From Selenomonadales bacterium 4137-cl (lineage in GTDB: Bacteria; Bacillota; Negativicutes; Sporomusales; UBA7701): a stretch of 64,000 nucleotides of DNA. The stretch is from assembly GCA_032334055.1 (NCBI GenBank), contig JAUOZS010000001.1, forward strand, positions 2,640,501-2,704,500, in the 5' to 3' direction. This document shows, piece after piece, positions 49,654 to 58,474 of this stretch. The first letter of the stretch is position 1. Every line of letters starts with the position of its first letter. The notes beneath the pieces were generated by a model. It was given only the letters and a program-made list of their open reading frames with translations. It ran no database searches and was not told where the DNA came from. A program made the translations under genes and the position numbers.

Positions 49654-51051
49654 TCAGTTTTCGGCGAGCCGCGCTTCTTCCGCCCGGCAGGCGACGATGC
49701 CGACGACGGCGACGGCGAGGCTGGCGGCGAGGCCGGCGAACAGGGGGACGTTATGCCCGGGGAAGATCAGGTTGCCCAGGATGGCGGCGACTACGCCGGC
49801 GAGCATCGAGAGGACGGCCGCTTTGCGCGGCAGGCGGCCGGGGTAGAAGACCGCCAGGGTGAGGGGCACGAATATGCCCACGCCGCGCAGGGCCATGGAG
49901 AGGAAGTTCCATTCGAGCACCAGGGACTGGAGGTTGCCGAAAACGAACAGGGCGGCTGAGAGGGTGATCAGCAGGATGCACGCCCGGTTGAGCCACAGCA
50001 GTTTGCCGGCTCCCCGGCAGTTGAACACGCCGGCGCAGATGTCCCGCGAGATCATTGTGCCGACGCCGAGGGCAAGGCCGGCGACGGAGCCGAGGGAGGA
50101 CAGGAGGAGCGCGGTTATCGCGGCGCCGCCCAGCCATTCGGGCAGGTTGTGCAGGAGGTACATGGGCAGGGCGTTGATCGGCAGCATGTCGGGGTGGCTG
50201 GCGCGCATGTACATGCCGATCATGACGGACGGCAGGCCGACGGGGATGGTGACGAGGGCGGCGACGAGGGAGCCGGCGGCGGCGGTGCGCGTGTCCCGCG
50301 CGGCGAAGATCGCCTGGACGTAGGTCTGGGTGGAGATGATGCCGATGATGAGCGCCAGGGCGTTGCCGGCGTCCCGCGCGACGCCGCGCCCGAAGATGCT
50401 GAGCCAGGGGTCGGCCGGGAAGGCCGCTGTGAGGCCGCTTAACCCGCCGATGCCTTTGAGCGCCAGGACGCCGGCGACGAGTAGTGAGAGGTAGAGAAGG
50501 GCCAGCTTGAAGATGCCTGACAGGCCGGTGCCGTTGATGCCGCCGAAAAATACGTACGCGAGGACGATGACGAGGGTGGCGCCGGCCGCCGCTGCCGCGG
50601 TGACGCCGAACACGGCGGCGATGAGGTGGATGGCGGAGAGCATGCTGGCGACGATGCTGAAGAAGATGCCGAGCGACGAGGCGAGGCTGATTATGGGGCC
50701 GGCGGCTTTGCCGTAATGGAGGACGAGGAACTGGGGGATGGTTTCCAGGCCGGAGCGGCGCAGGGGGCCGGCGTAGAAGACGGACATGACGAGCAGGCCG
50801 ATACCTGAGCCGAGCGTGAACCACCAGGCGGACAGGCCGACGCAGAAGGCGAGCTGGGCGGTGCCCATCGTCGCCGCGCCGCCGATGATCGTGCCGACGA
50901 TGGTGCCGGCGACGAGGACGGCGCCTGTGGAGCGGCCGCCGACGCTGAAGTCGTCCGCGGATTTGACTTTGCGGGCCGAGTATAGGCCGAGCCCGAAGGC
51001 GAGCAGCAGGGTCGCCGCCAGGCTGAGTAGCTGAATGGCGCTGAGTTGCAT
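49654..51051 (-). CDS. Sodium:solute symporter (SSS family)
   Basis: A 465-aa protein with about 13 transmembrane helices. DDFSVGGRSTGAVLVAGTIVG near residue 33 is the SSS signature, and the Ala/Gly-rich helix with IGIISTQTYVQAIFAARD carries a conserved sodium-site region. It imports an organic solute (proline, pantothenate, monocarboxylate or other) with Na+. A divergent LysR gene lies 148 bases away, probably its regulator. ATG at 51051 has GGAGGGG upstream; the frame continues far upstream (to 52317) only by chance, overlapping the LysR gene. Confidence 0.9.
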   Translation of the reverse strand: MQLSAIQLLSLAATLLLAFGLGLYSARKVKSADDFSVGGRSTGAVLVAGTIVGTIIGGAATMGTAQLAFCVGLSAWWFTLGSGIGLLVMSVFYAGPLRRSGLETIPQFLVLHYGKAAGPIISLASSLGIFFSIVASMLSAIHLIAAVFGVTAAAAAGATLVIVLAYVFFGGINGTGLSGIFKLALLYLSLLVAGVLALKGIGGLSGLTAAFPADPWLSIFGRGVARDAGNALALIIGIISTQTYVQAIFAARDTRTAAAGSLVAALVTIPVGLPSVMIGMYMRASHPDMLPINALPMYLLHNLPEWLGGAAITALLLSSLGSVAGLALGVGTMISRDICAGVFNCRGAGKLLWLNRACILLITLSAALFVFGNLQSLVLEWNFLSMALRGVGIFVPLTLAVFYPGRLPRKAAVLSMLAGVVAAILGNLIFPGHNVPLFAGLAASLAVAVVGIVACRAEEARLAEN

Positions 51052-51198
51052 GGTGAGTCCCCTCCCCGCGCGACAGGGCGTATTGGTCTTGACCGGCGCC
51101 GCGCTTTCATTTACGATTATAGCAAGAATTGTGGTTATACTCCTAATACCAATATTGTTCGATAAGTATACTGTAAAGGTATATAGGGAGGCGACGAT

Positions 51199-52098
51199 AT
51201 GGATGTCAGGGATATGCGCTATTTTCTGGCGGTTGCCGAGGAGGGCAGCATCAACGCCGCGTCTAAGCGGCTGCATATCGCGCAGCCGCCGCTCAGCCGC
51301 CAGATGAGGCAGTTGGAGGAGCGGCTGGGGGTCAAGCTGTTCGAGCGGGGCAGCCGCAAGGTCCGTCTTACCGAGGCCGGGCGGCTGCTGCAGCACCGCG
51401 CGGAGCAGCTTTTGGGGCAGCTGGAGAATGCCGTGCAGGAGATGCGGGAGTTCGACGCCGGGACAAGCGGGACTTTGTCGATCGGCACGGTGACGTCCGC
51501 GGGGGCGACGATTCTGCCGGGGGTGGCGCGCGTATTCCGCGACAGGTATCCCGGGGTGAGGTTTCAGCTGTGGGAGGGCGAAACGGAGCGGATTATCGAG
51601 CTTTTGAACAGAGGGTCGGTGGAGATCGGGATAACCCGGTTTTCGTCCGATTCGGCGATGTACCAGTCGATAAGGCTGCCGAACGAGCCGCTGGTGGCCG
51701 CCGTCAGCAAAAACCGCGCCGCCTGGCTGGAGGGCGCGGACGAGCGGGTCGCGCTGCGGGAGTTGGCGGGCAAGCCGCTGCTGATCCACCGCAAGTACGA
51801 GGCGATGCTTATCGGGCACTGCGAGCAGTGCGGCTTCGCGCCGGAGATAGTGTGCATGAGCGACGATGTCATGCCGATATTGGCGTGGGCGGACGCCGAT
51901 ATCGGGGTGGCGATCGTGCCGCGGTCGGCTATCGGCCTTGTGCCGGGCGCCAGTCTTGCCTACAGGGTGATCGCCGACCCGCATCTGGAAACGACTTCGG
52001 CCGTCGTCTGGCTGCGTGGCCGCTATTTGTCCGCCGCCGCCCGCAATTTCCTGGCGTTGTTCACGGCGCTGCGCGCCGGGGAGCCGGCCGGGGAGTGA
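51199..52098 (+). CDS. LysR-family transcriptional regulator (near symporter)
   Basis: A 299-aa LysR protein with the N-terminal helix-turn-helix (MRYFLAVAEEGSINAASKRLHIAQPPLSRQM region, about residues 4-60) and a C-terminal periplasmic-binding-like effector domain (about 90-295). It is divergent from the sodium:solute symporter, so it probably controls uptake of that substrate. ATG at 51199 follows GGGAGGCG. The ligand is unknown. Confidence 0.93.
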   Translation: MDVRDMRYFLAVAEEGSINAASKRLHIAQPPLSRQMRQLEERLGVKLFERGSRKVRLTEAGRLLQHRAEQLLGQLENAVQEMREFDAGTSGTLSIGTVTSAGATILPGVARVFRDRYPGVRFQLWEGETERIIELLNRGSVEIGITRFSSDSAMYQSIRLPNEPLVAAVSKNRAAWLEGADERVALRELAGKPLLIHRKYEAMLIGHCEQCGFAPEIVCMSDDVMPILAWADADIGVAIVPRSAIGLVPGASLAYRVIADPHLETTSAVVWLRGRYLSAAARNFLALFTALRAGEPAGE

Positions 52099-52156
52099 GC
52101 GCGGGCGGTTGCCGCCGTACCTGGCAGCGGGCGTATTAGCGCCCGGCGGCCGGGAG

Positions 52157-52978
52157 CTACGGCCGGTCTCCGAGCAGCCGGGACAGGGTGACCGGCTCAA
52201 GGCCCTTGGCGCGGATGGCGTCGATGATCGCCGGCAGCGCTTTGACGGTCTGACGGCGGTCGCCGCCGCCGTCGTGGAGAAGGATGACGGACCCTGGCCG
52301 GATTTCCGCGGCGACACGCCGGGCCAGTATTTCGGCCGGCGGCTGTTCCCAGTCGCGGGGCACGACCGACCATAGCACGACGTCGAGGCCGGCGTCCCGG
52401 CATGCCCGGAAATAGGCGACGTCGAAATAGCCGTAGGGCGGCCGGAAGTAATGCGGTTTCCCGCCGCTGACCGTTTCGATCAGCCGGGCCGCCTCCTGCA
52501 CTTCCCGCCGGAGCGTCCGGCCGTCGGACCGGGGGGCTTCGGGATGGGTCATGGTGTGGTCGGCGACCTCGTTGCCCCGGTCTGCGACCTGGCGCGCGAC
52601 CTCGGGATACCGGCGGGCCATCTCCCCGACCATGAAGAAGGTGGCCTTGGCGTGGTGGCGGTCGAGAATGGCCAGTATTTGCGGCGTGTATTCGGGGTGG
52701 GGGCCGTCGTCGAAGGTGATGGCGACCTGGCGCTTGTCGGCCGGGCCGTGCCAGTAGATCGTGCCCGCCGATGTTGCGGCCCGCGGCTGTGGAGCGGGGA
52801 CGGGGGGCGGCGCGGCGGGGGCGGACACGGGGACGGCGGGCCGCGCGGCTACGGGTTGTGCGGCGGCGGGGGCGGCTTCGGCAGCGCCCGGGGGGCCGGG
52901 GTAGGCAGCCGTGAATGCCATGCCGTATACGAATATGTAGAGGCCGACGAGGTTGATGACGCAGGTTCGTTTGAGCAT
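52157..52978 (-). CDS. Polysaccharide deacetylase with a Pro/Ala linker
   Basis: A 273-aa protein with an N-terminal membrane/signal segment (LVGLYIFVYGMAFTAAY), a Pro/Ala-rich linker (about residues 28-68) and an intact NodB domain: AITFDDGPHPEYT, VADHTMTHPE, YFRPPYGYFD and LLHDGGGDRRQT. It probably deacetylates peptidoglycan N-acetylglucosamine or N-acetylmuramic acid. It is the third such gene in the window. GGGAGG lies upstream of the ATG. Confidence 0.9.
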   Translation of the reverse strand: MLKRTCVINLVGLYIFVYGMAFTAAYPGPPGAAEAAPAAAQPVAARPAVPVSAPAAPPPVPAPQPRAATSAGTIYWHGPADKRQVAITFDDGPHPEYTPQILAILDRHHAKATFFMVGEMARRYPEVARQVADRGNEVADHTMTHPEAPRSDGRTLRREVQEAARLIETVSGGKPHYFRPPYGYFDVAYFRACRDAGLDVVLWSVVPRDWEQPPAEILARRVAAEIRPGSVILLHDGGGDRRQTVKALPAIIDAIRAKGLEPVTLSRLLGDRP

Positions 52979-53114
52979 TTTCTCCTCCCGGGCGGTTGAA
53001 AAGGGCTGACGCGTAGCGCGTTCTTTTTATAGTTTAGCATGTTTGGGCCCGGGGCTGTCGCCTGTTTGCTTTTTTTGGTGTAATTTGTATATTTTTATTT
53101 TTTTCTAATAATTA

Positions 53115-53126
53115 ATCTGGTATAAT
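53115..53126 (+). promoter_or_regulatory. Promoter of the riboswitch-controlled gene
   Basis: An extended -10 TGG-TATAAT (TATAAT at 53121-53126) in an AT-rich stretch. The -35 is poor. The transcript start near 53133 would place the whole aptamer in the leader. Confidence 0.6.
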
Positions 53127-53159
53127 ATGTTTATCAGTGTTGTTTTTAATCCTGAGATA

Positions 53160-53252
53160 TAGCGTCATTTCGGCAAACCCATCGAAAGGTGGGGGCGCAA
53201 AGCCGTGGGTCTACGGGTTCCATGCGGGGCTTATGACTGCCTGGTTGCTTCC
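53160..53252 (+). ncRNA. Cyclic-di-GMP-I (GEMM) riboswitch aptamer
   Basis: It has the family's conserved core: CGGCAAACC, hairpin CATC-GAAA-GGTG, then GGGGCGCAAAGCC, a variable stem-loop (GTGGGTCTACGGG...), and GACTGCCTGGTTGC closing the base. GEMM-I aptamers bind cyclic di-GMP. The 3' strand CTGCCTGG (53237-53244) is shared with the terminator that follows, so ligand binding should prevent termination (an ON switch, inferred). The controlled gene is the 69-aa zinc-ribbon gene at 53301. Confidence 0.85.
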
Positions 53253-53279
53253 TGAAAAGGGATAGCCAGGCGGTTTTTT
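53237..53279 (+). terminator. Riboswitch expression-platform terminator
   Basis: CTGCCTGG (53237-53244) pairs with CCAGGCGG (53266-53273) and is followed by T6 (53274-53279). Its 5' arm is part of the aptamer, giving mutually exclusive folds. Confidence 0.83.
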
Positions 53280-53300
53280 ATTTGCGAGGAGGTCGATATT

Positions 53301-53510
53301 ATGCAGGGTAAACAGAAGCAAGGCAGATGCCGGTGCGGGAGCAAGGCGTTTGAGGAAGTGGACGCCACCCCGGCCGGAACGGAGAAGGAGCGTCATTTCA
53401 CCCGGTGCAAGCAATGCGGTCTGGTCATTTCGACTTACCGCTGCGGTAATGTCAGCAAGCCTGCGACAGGCTGGGCGAGGCTCGCCGGGAAGCTGGCAAG
53501 CGGGATATAG
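53301..53510 (+). CDS. Small zinc-ribbon protein under cyclic-di-GMP riboswitch control
   Basis: A 69-aa protein. CRCGSKAFEEVD at residues 9-20 and RCKQCGLV in the middle supply two CxC/CxxC knuckles, so a single zinc ribbon is likely; a basic tail follows (STYRCGNVSKPATGWARL). No family name is recognised. GGAGG lies 7 bases before the ATG. The cyclic-di-GMP-I riboswitch directly upstream implies a role in the biofilm/motility/sporulation decision. No diguanylate cyclase is in the window. Confidence 0.78.
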   Translation: MQGKQKQGRCRCGSKAFEEVDATPAGTEKERHFTRCKQCGLVISTYRCGNVSKPATGWARLAGKLASGI

Positions 53511-53538
53511 GATAAGGAAAGGGAAAGGGAACGGGACG

Positions 53539-53570
53539 CAAAACCCGGCCGGTGGCACCGGCCGGGTTTC
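53539..53570. terminator. Bidirectional terminator
   Basis: AAACCCGGCCGGTG-G-CACCGGCCGGGTTT between the zinc-ribbon gene and the convergent MarR gene. Confidence 0.85.
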
Positions 53571-53625
53571 TGTTTGTGGTGGGCGAAGAGTTCGCGGGTT
53601 ATGGGCGTCGCCGCCGAGCCGGCGG

Positions 53626-54063
53626 CTAGGGGAGTTCTTTAAGCAGCCTGGCGAGACGGTCGGCGGCGGCGTTATACTCGGCCAGGTCTTCGTCGGCGAC
53701 CGAGGCGAGTTTGACCAGCAGCGCTTGGCAGGCTTCTTTTTTCAGGTCTTCGAGGACGGCCAGCCCCGCCGCCGTGGGACTTATTCTGATTATCCGCCGG
53801 TCGAGGCCGTCGAAATCCCGCCGGACGAGCCCCTGGGAGACGAGGCTGTCGACGACGCGGGTCATCTGCTGCTTGGACATCCGGATTTCGTTCGCCAGCA
53901 GGGTCATGGTGGCGGCGCCGTTGTCCCGGAGGGTGTCGAGGACGTGGAACTGAAGGGGGCTGAGGTCGGCTTTCGCCTGCAGGACGACCGGGCGCACCAG
54001 TTTTTTGTGGAGGATGAAGGCCAGGTGAAGTATTTTATCGGCCGCGGCGGCGCGATATTCCAC
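53626..54063 (-). CDS. MarR-family transcriptional regulator
   Basis: A 145-aa MarR winged-helix protein with LSPLQFHVLDTLRDNGAATM, then LANEIRMSKQQMTRVVDSLVSQGLV as recognition helix, and the wing DFDGLDRRIIRIS. It usually represses stress or efflux genes and binds small phenolic ligands. GTG at 54063 is chosen because AAGGAG lies 10 bases upstream; the open frame reaches 54222, but that part looks like leader sequence. The target is not apparent from the neighbours. Confidence 0.87.
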   Translation of the reverse strand: MEYRAAAADKILHLAFILHKKLVRPVVLQAKADLSPLQFHVLDTLRDNGAATMTLLANEIRMSKQQMTRVVDSLVSQGLVRRDFDGLDRRIIRISPTAAGLAVLEDLKKEACQALLVKLASVADEDLAEYNAAADRLARLLKELP

Positions 54064-54236
54064 AGGCAGGTCACTCCTTGCGGTTTTCTTTGTGTTGGGG
54101 CAGCGGGAAGGCGCGAATATGGTAATTGTTTGTTTACTGTGTACTTTTAATGATATTTTAGCACGAAAAAAGCCTGGCCGTCGATAGGCCGGGGAGGTAA
54201 ATGTCGGATAATTCCGACGCATGGCGATAAGCGCGC

Positions 54237-54270
54237 AAAAAAGCCGCTCTCTTTTCGGGAGGGCGGCTTG
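54237..54270 (-). terminator. Terminator after the TPR lipoprotein gene
   Basis: GCCGCCCTC / GAGAGCGGC followed on the minus strand by TTTTTT. Confidence 0.82.
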
Positions 54271-54295
54271 CGCGGGGCAGGAGAGCGCGGTAGGG

Positions 54296-54934
54296 CTAGC
54301 GGACGATGGCCTGGAATTCGGGGAGGGCGCGCATGCGGGCGAAATGCTCCTGGCGGCGGGCGACTTCTTTCACTCCTTTGTCGAGGTCGACGGCTTTCCT
54401 GAGGTATTCGAGGGCTTCGCGGGTTTCGCCGCGGTCGGCGTGGATGGTGGCGATGCCGTAGTAGCTCCAGGTGTTTTTAGGGTCGCCCCGGAGGGTTTGT
54501 TGGAACCAGTGGAGCGAGTTGTCGAGGTCGTCCTGGAGTTTGTAGGCCATGGCCATGTCGTAGAGGGCCGGCACGTAGCCGGGGCGCATGTCGAGGGTTT
54601 TGCGGATGAGCGCCATGCCGCCCTTGTAGTCGCCTTCGAAGCAGAGGGCGATCCCTTTGGCGGTGTAAACTTTGTAGTTGGCCGGGTCGGCGGCGATCGC
54701 CCGGTCGTATTCGGCCACCGCTGCCCGGTATTCGTACCGCTCGTAGAGGTCGCGGCCGGCGGCGAAGTGTTGTTCCGCCTCGGCGGCCCCGGCACTGTCC
54801 GCGGCGAGGGCGGGAGCTTTGCCGGCAACGGGCGGCTTTGCGGGCGGCTGGTTCGCGGGCGCGGGTTGCGGGCCGCAGCCGGCGAGCAGCGCGACCGCCG
54901 CGATGATTACGATTGTGGCGGGGATGTTTTTCAT
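54296..54934 (-). CDS. TPR-repeat lipoprotein
   Basis: A 212-aa protein with a lipoprotein signal (IIAAVALLAGC, Cys20), a Pro/Ala-rich linker, then about four tetratricopeptide repeats (AAGRDLYERYEYRAAVAEYDRAIAADPANY style, several units to the C-terminus). It is likely anchored to a membrane and a scaffold for protein partners. ATG at 54934 has TGGAGG upstream. No partner is obvious. Confidence 0.85.
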   Translation of the reverse strand: MKNIPATIVIIAAVALLAGCGPQPAPANQPPAKPPVAGKAPALAADSAGAAEAEQHFAAGRDLYERYEYRAAVAEYDRAIAADPANYKVYTAKGIALCFEGDYKGGMALIRKTLDMRPGYVPALYDMAMAYKLQDDLDNSLHWFQQTLRGDPKNTWSYYGIATIHADRGETREALEYLRKAVDLDKGVKEVARRQEHFARMRALPEFQAIVR

Positions 54935-55036
54935 GTGTTTCCTCCAGGGCCTGGCGCAGGCAAGTATCATGACAATTTTATCACTTGCCGGTTTGTTGTA
55001 AAGACCGCCGTGACGGGAATATCGCGGCGGGGCGTG

Positions 55037-55744
55037 TCAGACGAGGCTGACGAAGCGGCGCAGGAGGAGTTGCCCGTAGGAGTTGTCCTGCAACGAGGCT
55101 TGCAGTTTTTCGACGTCGAACCCCTCCCGGATGAGCGCCTCCCGTTCTTCTTCGATGTAGGCGAGCATTACCGCGGCGTCGAATTCGGGATGGAACTGAA
55201 CGCCCCAGATGTTGTCGTGAAGGACGAAGGCATGATGGGGTTCGAAGGCGTTCCGCGCCAGCGGACGGGCGGCGGGGGGCAGTTCGAGGACCGACTGGGC
55301 GTGATAGACGTGGCCGAGGAATTTGTCCGGCAGGCAGCCCAGCACCGGGTCTTTTTTGCCTGCTTCGTTGAGTTCGATTTCGACGGTGCCCACTTCCTGG
55401 CCGCGGGGGTGGTAATCGACGGCGCCGCCCCAGGCGTCGGCGAGGATCTGGTGGCCGAAGCAGAGGCCGAGCACGGGCACGGAGGCGCCGCACATGTGCC
55501 TGAGCCAATGGGCGAGGCGCCTGCTCCAGTCCGCCCTGTCCGTGACCATGGCGTGCGAGCCGGTTATGATGACCGCCGAGACGTCGGTAAGCGGCGGCAG
55601 GGTTTTGTCGATATAGACCGGGGCGACGACGACGTCGCTCGCCGGCATGCCGGTCCGGTCGATGATATAGTCTTCGAAATCGCCGTATTTTTGGCGGATC
55701 GTTGCGAAGGTTGTTCCGGTCTTGATGATAAGCAGTTTTTTCAT
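55037..55744 (-). CDS. Class I glutamine amidotransferase domain protein
   Basis: A 235-aa protein with the GATase-1 nucleophile region PVLGLCFGHQILADAWGG (Cys near residue 97) and FHPEFD with the catalytic His and Glu near 190. It resembles the GMP synthase amidotransferase domain alone, as in small glutaminase-like proteins. No synthetase partner is adjacent, so the acceptor is unknown. ATG at 55744 has GAGGTG 10 bases upstream. Confidence 0.87.
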   Translation of the reverse strand: MKKLLIIKTGTTFATIRQKYGDFEDYIIDRTGMPASDVVVAPVYIDKTLPPLTDVSAVIITGSHAMVTDRADWSRRLAHWLRHMCGASVPVLGLCFGHQILADAWGGAVDYHPRGQEVGTVEIELNEAGKKDPVLGCLPDKFLGHVYHAQSVLELPPAARPLARNAFEPHHAFVLHDNIWGVQFHPEFDAAVMLAYIEEEREALIREGFDVEKLQASLQDNSYGQLLLRRFVSLV

Positions 55745-55761
55745 ATCGCGCCCGCACCTCA

Positions 55762-55794
55762 TAAAATAGCCCGAAGGGGGTTACCCCTCGGGCT
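55762..55794 (-). terminator. Terminator after the outer-membrane protein gene
   Basis: GCCCGAGGGG-TAA-CCCCCTTCGGGC (minus strand) followed by TATTTTAT. Confidence 0.82.
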
Positions 55795-55865
55795 TCGTCG
55801 CTCATCTTTATATTAAATATTGCGCGGCTGTTTGTCAACCGGCGGTAAAAGGCGTCGCCGGGGCG

Positions 55866-56573
55866 CTAGAATTTGAAGGTGAGGCCATAGCCGATGCCGG
55901 AGATTTTGAGATCGTACTTGTAGTCGGTGATGTTGTGAAACTCGAGGTCTTTGTGTTTGGTGGATCTATAGTAGAGGTTGAGTTCGGTGTTCGCCGCCAG
56001 AGCGTAGCCGACGCCGAATTCGAAGTTTTCGATCCTGTTGCCGACCCCGGCGACGGCGTAGCCGGTAAGGCGGTCTCCAAGCGGCGCGGAGGCGACGAAG
56101 CCGATCTGATAGCCGTTGGCGTTTTTCCCTTGGGCGGAGCTGCCTACGAAAAAGTACCGGCCTTTTATGATGGAGCCGGCGGAAAAGGTCAAATCCGTGC
56201 GGGAGTGTGTATAGCCGGCAAAAGCTGCGAAGTTTTTGTCCAGTTTATAGAGGATGTTGATCTGGTTGGCGGTTGTTTCGGTATTGCCGTTGCTGACAGT
56301 CAAGGTCTGGTTGGCGGCGGTGAAGAGCTTCGAGTTGGCTTTCTGATGGGCGATCTGGAGGGCGAATTTGTCGCCCAGGCCGAATGTCAGGCCTAGGTCG
56401 TAGTTGCCGCCTTTGCCGCCGTAGGAGGTCAGCCCGGACCAGTCGTTGCTCTGGTTCGGCCGGGAAGCGACATCCACTGCGACCTTCCCCGCGGAGTAAT
56501 CCATCAAGGGGCTGGCCGAGGCCACGGAGCAACCCAGGACCAACATGGTCACTATGAGCAGTATTTTTTTCAT
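55866..56573 (-). CDS. Outer-membrane beta-barrel protein
   Basis: A 235-aa exported protein with a signal peptide (ILLIVTMLVLGCSVASA) and alternating-polarity strands throughout. It ends with GLTFKF, the terminal Phe typical of Bam-inserted barrels. Its short periplasmic turns and size suggest an 8-10-strand barrel. It shows that the organism has an outer membrane, as in Negativicutes. ATG at 56573 follows GGGGGAT. The function (porin-like or adhesive) is unknown. Confidence 0.82.
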   Translation of the reverse strand: MKKILLIVTMLVLGCSVASASPLMDYSAGKVAVDVASRPNQSNDWSGLTSYGGKGGNYDLGLTFGLGDKFALQIAHQKANSKLFTAANQTLTVSNGNTETTANQINILYKLDKNFAAFAGYTHSRTDLTFSAGSIIKGRYFFVGSSAQGKNANGYQIGFVASAPLGDRLTGYAVAGVGNRIENFEFGVGYALAANTELNLYYRSTKHKDLEFHNITDYKYDLKISGIGYGLTFKF

Positions 56574-56665
56574 CGCAATCCCCCATTTACCTTTTCTAGA
56601 ATTGTTACCAATATTCGACACCGTCGATGATAACCCTTCCGTATTTTGGGGCGGGGGATCGGCAT

Positions 56666-57352
56666 TTACCGCTGGGGACGGAGGAGGCCGAAGCGGTTGG
56701 GGCATATCCGGCGGCAGAGGTTGCAGGTTATCAGCCAGCTGCCGTTGCCGATGCAGTTTATCATGTTGGGGCGGCAGTTTTTCTGGATTATCGTCGTGCC
56801 GTCGAGGGCGCGGCCGGGGCAGGCGTCGAGACAGGCGCGGCAGCCCGGCAGGCAGGCGTCGTAAGCGGCGAGGGGGTCGGCGGCGAGGGCGCGGTCGACG
56901 AGGACGGCGCCGAGCCACAGCATGTTGCCGAAGAGGTCGTTGACAAGTAGGGTGTTTTTGCCGATTTTGCCCAGTCCCGCGCGGACGGCGGCGTGTTTGA
57001 GGGAGAGGATGCCCTGGCCGTGCTGGCGGTCGGCGTCCCAGTATTCGCAGGGGTCGGCCGACGGCACCGGGACGGCGCCGATGCCGCGGCGGTCGAGATC
57101 GGCCGCCAGCCTGAAGGTGATGGCGTCGAGCTTGTCGACCATTTTGTTGCGGACGAAGGTGTACGCGGCCGGGCTGGCGTCGAGCGCGGCCGCCGGGAAG
57201 CGGCAGGCGACGGCGAGGACCGACCGGCAGCCTTTCGCGACGTCGGCGGGGTGAAAGCCGGCCGGGGCGTCGGCGAAGCGCTCCAGCGGGGCCACGCCGC
57301 ACAGGTCGGCGCCGAGCAGCGCGGCTTGCCGCTTGATTTCCATGGTTTCCAT
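56666..57352 (-). CDS. QueG-like double [4Fe-4S] protein
   Basis: A 228-aa protein related to the C-terminal part of epoxyqueuosine reductase, with an FNR/flavodoxin-like N-terminal domain and two ferredoxin motifs C-L-P-G-C-R-A-C-x3-CP and C-N-L-C-R-R-ICP in the last 60 residues. It is shorter than true QueG (about 380 aa), lacks the obvious cobalamin-binding part, and is best called an uncharacterised 4Fe-4S double-cluster protein. AAGGAGAGG precedes ATG 57352. It is divergent from the LysR gene at 57488, which may regulate it. Confidence 0.78.
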   Translation of the reverse strand: METMEIKRQAALLGADLCGVAPLERFADAPAGFHPADVAKGCRSVLAVACRFPAAALDASPAAYTFVRNKMVDKLDAITFRLAADLDRRGIGAVPVPSADPCEYWDADRQHGQGILSLKHAAVRAGLGKIGKNTLLVNDLFGNMLWLGAVLVDRALAADPLAAYDACLPGCRACLDACPGRALDGTTIIQKNCRPNMINCIGNGSWLITCNLCRRICPNRFGLLRPQR

Positions 57353-57487
57353 GTTATCCTCTCCTTCGGTGACTGGACTGTTTCCGGGGATTATATTATC
57401 ATAGAAAACATAAATTGGTAAAATTCACGGTTTTGAAGTGACGGCCGCTATATTCAACGATTTTGATGCTTCCATGGGGGTGAGCGG

Positions 57488-58402
57488 GTGGAGCTAAGGC
57501 AGTTGCAGTCTTTTCTGACGGCGGCGAAGCTGGCGAGTTTTTCGCGAGCCGCGGCTGTTCTCGGCTACGCGCAGTCGACGGTGACGATGCAGATCAAGGC
57601 GCTGGAGGAGGAGCTGGGTACGAGTTTGTTCGATCGCTCGGGACGCAGGATTCGTCTGACCGGCGATGGCGAGAATCTGTTTTCGTACGCGGAACAGATT
57701 CTGAGGCTGGCGGAGGAGGCGACGGAGACGACGGCCCGCGGGAGCCGCAAAGGCGGCTCGGTGGCGGTCGGTACGCCCGAGTCGCTCTGCCTGCATTACT
57801 TGTCCCCGCTGCTAGGCGACTACCGTCTGAAATATCCGGAGGTTGCCGTCAAGCTGCGGTTCGGGACGTGCTGCGAGCTGTACGAGCTGCTGAAGACCAG
57901 GTTGGTCGATGTGGCCTTTTTTCTCGACGAGCTTATCGACGACGGGAAAATGACTGTCCACGTTTTATTCGACGAGCCTGTCCTCCTGCTGGCTTCGCCC
58001 AGGCATCCGCTGAGCCGCAGGGCGGCCGTCGCCCCCGCCGATCTGGAGGGGCAGCCGCTGATTGTAACCGAGCCGGGCTGCAATTACCGCGCCCGGTTCG
58101 AGCGCTGCATCGGCGCCCAGGGCGTCAAGCCGTGCTCGACGATGGAGGTGAGCAGCGTGGAGCTGATCAAGCGCTTCGCGAGGGACAACCTGGGGGTGGC
58201 GGTGCTGTCGGGGAGCGCCGCGCAACAGGAGCTGGCGGCGGGCCAGTTGGTCGCGCTGCCGTGGACGGGGCCGTCTTTCGACGTGAAGGCCCAGCTCGTG
58301 CACCTGAAGGAGAGAAGGCTGCCGCCCGCGCTGCGGGCGTTCGTCAGCCTGGTGCTGGCGGGCGGAAAGGGCGCGGACACGCTGATTACTCCGTTACGTT
58401 AA
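57488..58402 (+). CDS. LysR-family transcriptional regulator
   Basis: A 304-aa LysR protein with the HTH (RQLQSFLTAAKLASFSRAAA, then YAQSTVTMQIKALEEELG) and a C-terminal effector domain (about residues 92-300). GTG at 57488 has GGGGTGAG upstream. It lies divergent from the Fe-S protein gene and could sense its substrate or redox state. The ligand is unknown. Confidence 0.93.
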   Translation: MELRQLQSFLTAAKLASFSRAAAVLGYAQSTVTMQIKALEEELGTSLFDRSGRRIRLTGDGENLFSYAEQILRLAEEATETTARGSRKGGSVAVGTPESLCLHYLSPLLGDYRLKYPEVAVKLRFGTCCELYELLKTRLVDVAFFLDELIDDGKMTVHVLFDEPVLLLASPRHPLSRRAAVAPADLEGQPLIVTEPGCNYRARFERCIGAQGVKPCSTMEVSSVELIKRFARDNLGVAVLSGSAAQQELAAGQLVALPWTGPSFDVKAQLVHLKERRLPPALRAFVSLVLAGGKGADTLITPLR

Positions 58403-58474
58403 CACCGTTCATAATTCCCCCTCTTTCACTAATACTAAGGGAAAGGGAAGCTGATGTTTAGGGGGAAAGGAACA

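Noticed and set aside
51052..52317. A long N-terminal extension of the sodium:solute symporter
   Set aside because: It is antisense to the LysR gene; the real start at 51051 has a ribosome site.
54221..55816. A 531-aa plus-strand frame
   Set aside because: It is antisense to the TPR lipoprotein and amidotransferase genes, with no domain.
56574..57302. A long N-terminal extension of the outer-membrane protein
   Set aside because: It overlaps the Fe-S protein gene out of frame; the signal peptide starts at 56573.
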